A stretch of DNA of 64,000 nucleotides from Flaccisagitta enflata. Lineage: Eukaryota > Chaetognatha > Sagittoidea > Aphragmophora. Shown here piece after piece: positions 57,906 through 64,000 of this stretch. Both the position numbers and the translations under genes were made by a program. Every line of letters begins with the position of its first letter. Positions within the stretch are counted from its first letter, which is position 1. Location of the stretch: NCBI GenBank assembly GCA_965153355.1, contig OZ231126.1:70246001-70310000 (forward strand), given 5' to 3'. The notes beneath the pieces were generated by a model. It had not been told where the DNA came from. It ran no database searches and saw only the letters and a program-made list of their open reading frames with translations.

Positions 57906-60900
57906 TAGAGGAGGGATTTAACAAAAACCACCTTAGAAAAATTGTATCCCTGGGTTTTTTGGTGGTTTTGCACTGTACATAGTGTCTACTGAGCTAAGAA
58001 AAGAAGTTGACTGAAAAAATATTAATGCAAAGCGGTTGGTTGGGATGTTTGTAAGTACATGTGAAATAGGTGAAAATTTGCCAAAATCGATCTTCCAAAA
58101 AACAATGAATAAATGAAATAACAGGAAAAACATGTAAAGTATAAATTTCATATCAATACTTAGCTAAGCCTAAGATATCTTTTTATGTTAAAATGTCATC
58201 TCAAGATGTAGAGGTGTCCTGGAGTAGCTCGTCAACTGCTTCCTATACACTATAAATGTTGACTCATCTCTCATATCTTTTACATCTTTCATATCTCAGA
58301 AAAAAAAATGTTATGATGGTAAAAAAAAATCTATTGGAACAATGACAAAAAGCTGTAAAAACTTGTTAATACATCAATTTATTTGATTCTAGTCTTCTCC
58401 AAAGTCGCTGTTATCTTCATCTTCTACAAAAGCAATTGTATTTGAACATGAGAAGCCACAACAATGCCCGAAAGCCATTGAGCATTTTATTCCATGTTTT
58501 TTGCAGGTGCCTCGAGCACTTCCACAATCAGTAGTACAGTTGCACTTTATGATCTTTTAAAGCTCAGCAGGAGCTGGTGGCGTATCTGTCAGTATCGGAT
58601 GCAACCCTGTGTCTTTGAGGATCCATCCCCACTCCTCAGCTAGAAAATCACATTGGGGATCTTTCCATTGATTTACTTGCAAAAACACTCGCCTGCTATG
58701 AAATTTAGCAGCAGCAGAGGTTGGAGGCAATGATTTTGGGTCCACTTGTGTCAAGCTTGTAGCCATCCTGTCACAATAATTTTTGTATCAAAGGCTATCC
58801 AAGGTATCTGATTTCTTTCCATTGTACATCACCATAAATGCAGCTTCCCCAGCTTTGTCAATTTGAGCCTTAGTGGCATTGAAATGTCAAAAACTGTTGC
58901 TGCTTGCTGAAGGGATTTATTTTCCTTGAATTTTTTGAGAATGGACCCTTTTTCTATCCCAAACAAATGTGATGTTGTGTCACAACTTAAAAATGCGTGC
59001 AGAAATGGTATGTGTTTGCATACAAAAGTGCCCAGTTTTGCTTGGACCTCTTTAATGTTCCACACTCGTCCTTTTGTATTTTTTTTTGCAATCTGAGGCA
59101 AAAAAGATATTCTTGCTGTGTGGAGGCATGTGGTGTAACAAGACGACGAGTAAGTCTGTATCATCTCCAATAAATACTGTATCCATGGATTCTGCAGACT
59201 CAATTGCCTTTTGAACAATGAACCGGTCCGCATCTGCTTGGTCATGGAAAACATGGCTACCTTGATTTGTGAGCTTTGTGCCAAGAAAATCGATGAATTG
59301 CTGTTTGTTTTTTGGGTCACTAAGGAATGCCTCTTTTGTGACACTAAGACTCACTCCTTTTTTCGCCTTCAGACTGCGCTTGTGAGTCATATCTATGGTT
59401 GTAAATTCTTTGTAACCATCAAAAACCATCACAGCTTCTCCATAGTTGGTGCTTACATAATTGCTGTAGGTTTCTAAAATGCCTTCATAAGTAGAGCCAC
59501 GTGACCAAGGAATCCTGTGTAGGAGAGCACCTCCATCTAGTACCCGACACTATCTGGGACAGAGGCTGCATTTTTATTAACACTTGACCATATTGCGTCA
59601 GCAAGAGTGGATTTTTGGGCTTCATGCAGCAATTCAGGTGTTTTTGCAAGAGCCTTTGGAATGGTGATTAATTCATGCTTGAAAATAGTTTCAGGATCGA
59701 TACTGTCACTCCTTTCAGCTGCCACAGCAAGCTTTTGAAACAAGATATGTGGCTCAAATTGCACAATATCTCCATCTACTGAAAGAAAAATCACTCACTT
59801 TCTCTCCAACCATCTTTTTTAGTATGTGGTCACCGATTGCTACAGCATTATCGACATTGACTGATGAGTGTGCATGAACACCATTGGCAATATTGCAGAA
59901 CACATCTCCATACTAAAATGGGTTTCTTTCTTGTAAGAATTCGGCCACAAGGCGTGTATCCTTCCAATCATGACTTATCCTGGATAGCCCCATCTCTGTA
60001 TGCTGCTCTCCACTCTTTCTGGTGGTGTTTGTCAGTTCCTGTATAGCAATGGCACATAGGGGCATGGAAAGTGTCCACACATTGCGCTGTTCCTCATTCA
60101 TGTCACTCCCATGTGTCAATCCTCCACTGGTCTTTAGATTACGCATCAGGCATTGTTTAATCACCTGATCGTTAGGGATCCCAGCCCAGAACCTATCACT
60201 CCTCCGCACTACAAACAATTCATTAGAGAACTTATAAAGAACATCTGGGAGAGTCATCTCTAACTCATGCACTTGCTGGAGATATATGCTTCCTGATTTT
60301 GTGTAATTGTTGTGCCCAGCAGCAGCTAGATATTTGAGCAAATCTGCAAAGCTACACAAGTGCATAGGATGGTTTCCAAGCCTCTCTGCTTTTATGTATC
60401 TTTTCAATATGTCAACCATAGACAAATACTGAAGCCAAAACCGGGCCATTTTGCTTGATTGTAGATCTTCTTTCTGAGCTGAGAGAAGCTTTTCAAGTTC
60501 ATCCAAAGGCTCTCTTAAAACTTCTTCCATTGCTCCACCACCCATCATGGCCTCATGTAACTTCTCAAATTTACTGTAGAGCATGTCTGTTGCATTGCTC
60601 AAGTCCATTTCATTGCCTTTCTCTATGGTTGAAATTGGGTCATGGAAAATTTTTGATAAAAGTAGACCATTCAAAACAGAGTCCACAATTATATGACCCA
60701 TTATGACTCTGTAAATGATCTTACCAGACATAATGTGGTCAATGCTATTCTTTGCAAAAATTGTTTCCAAGATATTCTCCAAGCCAGAATTAGACATCAA
60801 ATGTCCTATGGGACCTAGGAAACTCATGATAGTATACACATAGCCAACTGATTTACAAAGGGGACTTTGAAGGCTGGTTGTTTGGTTGGTTGATCATAGC

Positions 60901-61328
60901 ATTAATTTCAGTTGGTCAGAAATCCATATTTTTTTAGGTTTTTAGTCGCTGACACATTATTTTACACCATGGTCCGTCAGTCCGTCTGTCTGTCTGACAC
61001 CCTATTCCAGCACACCTTAACATCATGAGAGAACATCATAACATGAAAAGATATCTTAGCTAAGTATTGATATGAAATTTTTACTTCATATATAAAGTTT
61101 TTTCTATTTTTGTACTTTCTTTATTTTTAAAAAATTGATTTTGGCGAAATTTCGCCTATTTCATATGTACTTATAAACATCCCAACCAACCGCTTTGCAT
61201 TGATATTTTTTCAGTCAACTTCTTTTCTTAGCTCAGTAGACACTATGTACAGTGCAAAACCACCAAAAAAACCAGGGATACAATTTTTTTAAGGTCCGGT
61301 CTGGTTATTTGCTAAAATCCCTCCTCTA
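57906..61328 (-). mobile_element. About 3.4-kb TIR transposon carrying nuclease copy B
   Basis: Long inverted repeats, 57906-58237 and 60993-61328, match over about 330 bp, including AGAGGAGGGATTT at the tips, TTGTATCCCTGGGTTTTTTG, TTTTGCACTGTACATAGTGT, GCAAAGCGGTTGGTTGGGAT, TTTCATATCAATACTTAGCT and a GGTGTSCTGGARTAG tail. Between them lies a single gene remnant. No target duplication is clear. Beyond the tips, CAGTTGAAGG and the inverse of CAGTTAGACCCCGC suggest the true ends may be at about 57892 and 61353. A fragment of a T hairpin element (60941-60992) lies just inside the right repeat. Confidence 0.85.
58430..60839 (-). pseudogene. FEN/PIN-like nuclease-domain gene, copy B (broken)
   Basis: The only gene inside the TIR element. 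The N-terminal 308-residue frame (60839-59913) is open: helical, with LGPIGHLMSNSG, DRFWAGIPNDQVIKQCLMRN and SGGLTHGSDMNEEQRNVWTL. After it come GEKVSDFSF, VVDGY-type (MVFDGYKEFTTIDM), ADADRFIVQKAIE, VFIGDDTDLLVVLLHHM, HAFLSCDTTSHLFGIEKGSI, NQWKDPQCDFLAEEWGW and PPAPAEL segments, spread over different frames by several frameshifts. GCD is altered to SCD here. Copy A keeps one frame but has stops. A Cys-rich tail follows to about 58430. It may be the mobilising gene of the element or cargo; no DDE transposase is seen. Confidence 0.75.
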
Positions 61329-61396
61329 TATGTGAATTTGCGGGGTCTAACTGTACCATGTTCTTTCAAAATTTACCATTCTCGCGACGACACAAA

Positions 61397-61824
61397 GGGG
61401 GCGTTTCTAGTTAGAGACACTCACGTTTTTAGTTGCGGACACGCAACTCTATAAGAGGCTTTGTCCGTCCGTCCGTCGGTTGGTTGGTTGGTCGGTTGGT
61501 TGGTCGGTTGGTCCGTCACGCTCGAGTTGAAAAGTAAGAAAACGCGTATTTCCGCCCCTGCCCACCCGTCCGCAACTGATGGCCGTGTATCCGGCCTTGT
61601 TAATGGGCCACTTGGTCGCTCGCTACGTTTGTTCACTTGCTCCACTCACTTCGCTCACCTGCTACGCAGTATTCCGCTTCACTTCACTTGCTCGCTCCAT
61701 TCACAGGCTCGCTCTCTCACTTTGCTCATTCCCTTATGGGACAGTGACATTCATGTGTGTGTTCACGCTGTAAACGCGTTCAATGGGAACAAACGCGTTT
61801 TTCATCTTCACTAGAAACACGCCC
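61397..61824. mobile_element. TIR element with GGGGGCGTTTCTAGT ends, copy 2
   Basis: Inverted copy of 22921-23179. Ends GGGGGCGTTTCTAGTTAGAG and the inverse of GGGCGTGTTTCTAGTGAAGA. It carries a 175-bp T element near its left end. Confidence 0.82.
61426..61601 (-). mobile_element. Hairpin element T inserted in a T-run
   Basis: TTTTTAGTTGCGGACACGCA + ACT hairpin, GAGGCTTTGTCCGTCCG, GGTTGGTTGGTC tract, CGCCCCTGCCCACCCGTCCG, 5' block in inverse. Copy 1 of the host element (inverse of about 23140-23155) reads CGTTTTGAAAGGGCC where this one reads CGTTTTT[insert]TTAATGGGCC, so it entered a T-run without target duplication. Confidence 0.88.
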
Positions 61825-62201
61825 GAAAGCATAAACCTCAATTAGTTCTTGTTATTATCAAACATATGTCGTTAATTAAAATTCAAGAGTAAGAAAAAAA
61901 AAACAACAAAAAAAAACGAAACGTGGTCTTTGTCACCTTCTTTAGAGGATTGAGAATAGATGTTATCGGCAAAGAAAGAAAGCCTTTGATGTGATTAACA
62001 AAATCGTTTCATTCATATTCTTCAATCTAGGCGTTCTCTCATCAAGCCGAAATCTTTTTTACTTGATAAGAGAAAGAAAGGGTAAGATGGGCATAGTCGC
62101 GTGCTACTTTCGGTGATGAAAAATATTGGACCTACCGTATGTCTGCCAGAGTACCTAGAAAAGCCAAATTTGTACATCGCCTTGTTAAGAACAAAATGTA
62201 T
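61825..62201. other. Spacer, nothing recognised
   Basis: Mixed sequence. CCTACCGTATGTCTGCCAGA near 62132 recalls ACCTTACGTCTGTCAGAGTG at 55317; significance uncertain. No gene. Confidence 0.45.
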
Positions 62202-62446
62202 TTGGTCGCATGCACGCGACTCTACACCCCGCTTTGTCCATCCGTCCGTCCGTCGGTCTGTCTGTCGGTCCGTCACACTTTTACTTTTTTTATCAATTTT
62301 ATTTCCAAAAGTTAATTTAAGTCATTTAAGAGTATACTAAGTCATTTTAAGTCATTTAAGAGTAAACTAAGTCATTTTAAGTCATTCTAAGTCATTCTAA
62401 GTCATTATGTAAGTCTCGCACGCGACTTATAGATGTTGGCCTTGTT
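62202..62446 (-). mobile_element. Hairpin element T with a TAAGTCATTT core
   Basis: TTGGTCGCATGCACGCGACT hairpin, CTACACCCCGCTTTGTCC, a CCGT/GGTC tract, about eight TAAGTCATTT units, and the 5' block in inverse (GTCTCGCACGCGACTTATAG, GTTGGCCTTGTT). Confidence 0.85.
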
Positions 62447-62628
62447 CCTTCGCATAACTGCTTTCATATGAACCATCGCGCGACTATCGAGTCATTCAGG
62501 TACCATCTTTAGATATATATCTATCATGCAAATTCTGTCTTTCTTGTACAGATCTATGGAAACATTAAAGCTACCCTAAAGATGATTCCTGATTGATTTG
62601 AAAATCGCGATATGGCTCATTTAAAAAA

Positions 62629-62755
62629 GTCTCGTGAGGTTGGGCAGGGGCAGTTGACACCAAAAACCAGCAGACTAACAAGGCTGACGAACTGACGGAC
62701 TGACGGACCAATAGGACGAAACAGAGCAACGTAGAAAGTCGCGTGCACGCAATTC
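62629..62755 (+). mobile_element. Degenerate hairpin element T
   Basis: AAGTCTCGTGAGGTTGGGCA, AGGGGCAGTTGACACC, GACGGACTGACGGACC tract, GAAAGTCGCGTGCACGC. The 5' AACAAGG block and A-run are lost. Confidence 0.65.
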
Positions 62756-63012
62756 ATCCGCTGACGCTTTTATTTCTGTTTATCATCTCTCTCACCGAAA
62801 AATGAAGAAAACCTTGAGTCCAGAGAGGAATTCTTTCAATGAGAGCGAAGGCAAGAATCAAGAAGGTTAATGAAGCGTACTCCATGCGATTGTAGTGGGA
62901 ATCAACTCAAGAAAGTCTCTGACATGATCTTCATGATCGACGTGTCTGTCTTTTTGTCAATCTGTCTTTCTTTCCGACTATCTGACTTCCTTTCTGTTTT
63001 TCTGTTAATATG

Positions 63013-63448
63013 CAGTCAGCGGACAAAACACAATAGGTATATAAATCACTGGTTGTTAAAATTGCAGCCGGCTGTTAAGTGCTAAAGTTGGCAAAAATCC
63101 AACTTTTATCAAATAAAATGAGACCTGCAGATTCGTAATCCTGATGAAATTATGAGAAGTTTGATATGTCACACTTAACACAGAAATTTTTTTTTAACAT
63201 TACATTATGATTGAATTAAACATTGATAAAATTTTTTATATTTTCATGTAAAAGTATATATTGTGACATATCAAACTTCTCAAAATTTCATCAGGATTAT
63301 GAATCTGCAGGTCTCGTTCTATTTGGTGAAAGTTGGATTTTTACCAACTTTGTAAGGTAACAGCCAGCTGTAACTTTAACAAACAGTTGTTATTTACAGC
63401 ATTCTGTTCATCATCAGTGGGTTAGATCAAAACCAATGGAGTGATATA
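63013..63448. mobile_element. MITE with CAGTCAG terminus, right end lost
   Basis: CAGTCAGCGGACAAAACACA at the left and the same palindromic interior as 24237-24763 (AAGTTTGATATGTCACAC and its inverse). It is cut at GTGATA by another element at 63449; the expected final CTGACTG is absent. Confidence 0.85.
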
Positions 63449-63875
63449 CAGTCCTGCCCCTTGATAACGGCGCCATGGGGACCCTTCAATTTTGTCCATT
63501 ATTGCGGGGCACCGTTATCATGAAATACTATTTTGCTAGCTGATTTTTTTTATCATAGCATTCATGTATTCACTACTTCCTTACTTAATGTGGGAATGTT
63601 TTCTTTTTTCAATGAATAATTTTGCATAATTTAGATATTTGATAAGAAGTAAGCACAGTGGTATGCAGTATCATGTACAAATAAATATTTGGCTCACCAA
63701 ATTACTATAGTTGAGTTTCACTACAGCACACGCCAAGGGACTGAACAAATTCATGATTGATAATGCTTTACTGCTAATAGAGAAACAATTACATGATTTC
63801 CTATGGGACTGAAAACTTCATGCCTTATAGGCAGATGTGCCTTGTTAGTGGATGCGCTATAGCGAGGTTCACCTG
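63449..63875. mobile_element. Pogo/Tigger-like MITE (putative)
   Basis: Left CAGTCCTGCCCCTTGATAAC, right the inverse of CAGGTGAACCTCGCTATAGC, each next to TA (63447-63448, 63876-63877). The inverted repeat is imperfect, but the CCTCGCTATA/CCCTTGATAACG style is typical of pogo-type ends. No transposase; interior AT-rich. Confidence 0.55.
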
Positions 63876-64000
63876 TACATATCATATCTGTACACGAGGC
63901 AAAAATTGCATGATAGTGGGTTGATGAAAAGACACAGATTTTTTAAGAAGATGGGCTTTGAGGGAAGATAGGTGGGAAAAAGATTCTTCTGTGACATTTT
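63876..64000. other. Window end, nothing recognised
   Basis: Short mixed sequence running off the window. Confidence 0.5.

Overview
The window looks like intergenic, repeat-saturated DNA from an animal nuclear genome, most likely an aquatic invertebrate; I cannot name the species. The basis is very long simple-sequence tracts, a degraded non-LTR retrotransposon, many small terminal-inverted-repeat elements with TA, 4-, 8-, 9- or 10-bp target duplications, and dozens of short hairpin-ended elements that resemble the non-autonomous 'pearl'/Helentron-type elements known from molluscs and other marine invertebrates (recalled, not searched). I see no intact host gene, no rRNA, no CRISPR array and no operon-like layout. 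The protein-coding remains are two copies of a FEN/PIN-like nuclease gene (41.5-43.4 kb and 58.4-60.8 kb, both minus strand, both broken) and one reverse transcriptase (44.9-46.0 kb, minus) with a small duplicated scrap.

Layout. 0-13.4 kb: trinucleotide, dinucleotide and tetranucleotide tracts, a 27-bp minisatellite at 9.5-12.1 kb, and the first hairpin elements. 13.9-16.1 kb: a 370-bp direct duplication, a foldback, a hAT-like miniature element and an 11-bp minisatellite. 16.73-21.81 kb: a 5.1-kb giant palindrome bounded by a 9-bp target duplication. 22-26.7 kb: small TIR elements, one carrying a tRNA-like segment. 26.7-29.3 kb: an 18-unit, roughly 125-bp satellite whose monomer is the hairpin end of a dispersed element. 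29.5-36 kb: minisatellite, CT tracts and GGAAGC-rich elements. 36.3-39.4 kb: composite and tandem hairpin elements. 40.4-46 kb: a 706-bp duplication, nuclease copy A and the reverse transcriptase. 47.2-54.6 kb: a nest of at least five levels of insertion, several with target duplications or empty sites visible in the window. 55.2-57.3 kb: an inverted copy of part of the copy A region and a 790-bp TTG tract. 57.9-61.3 kb: a TIR transposon of about 3.4 kb enclosing nuclease copy B. 61.4-63.9 kb: further nested elements.

Four hairpin families are named here by their stem: G (GGCAGCGGCC), T (AGTCGCG), S (GATGCGTCC) and V (GGTGC). They share one plan: a conserved 5' block containing the stem motif, a core of short tandem repeats, a GGAC/GACC tetranucleotide tract, a terminal hairpin, then an A-run. 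For several insertions a related copy without the insert is also in the window, and it shows entry into an A/T homopolymer run without a target duplication, which fits Helitron/Helentron-like movement. Strand for these elements follows this 5'-to-hairpin direction.
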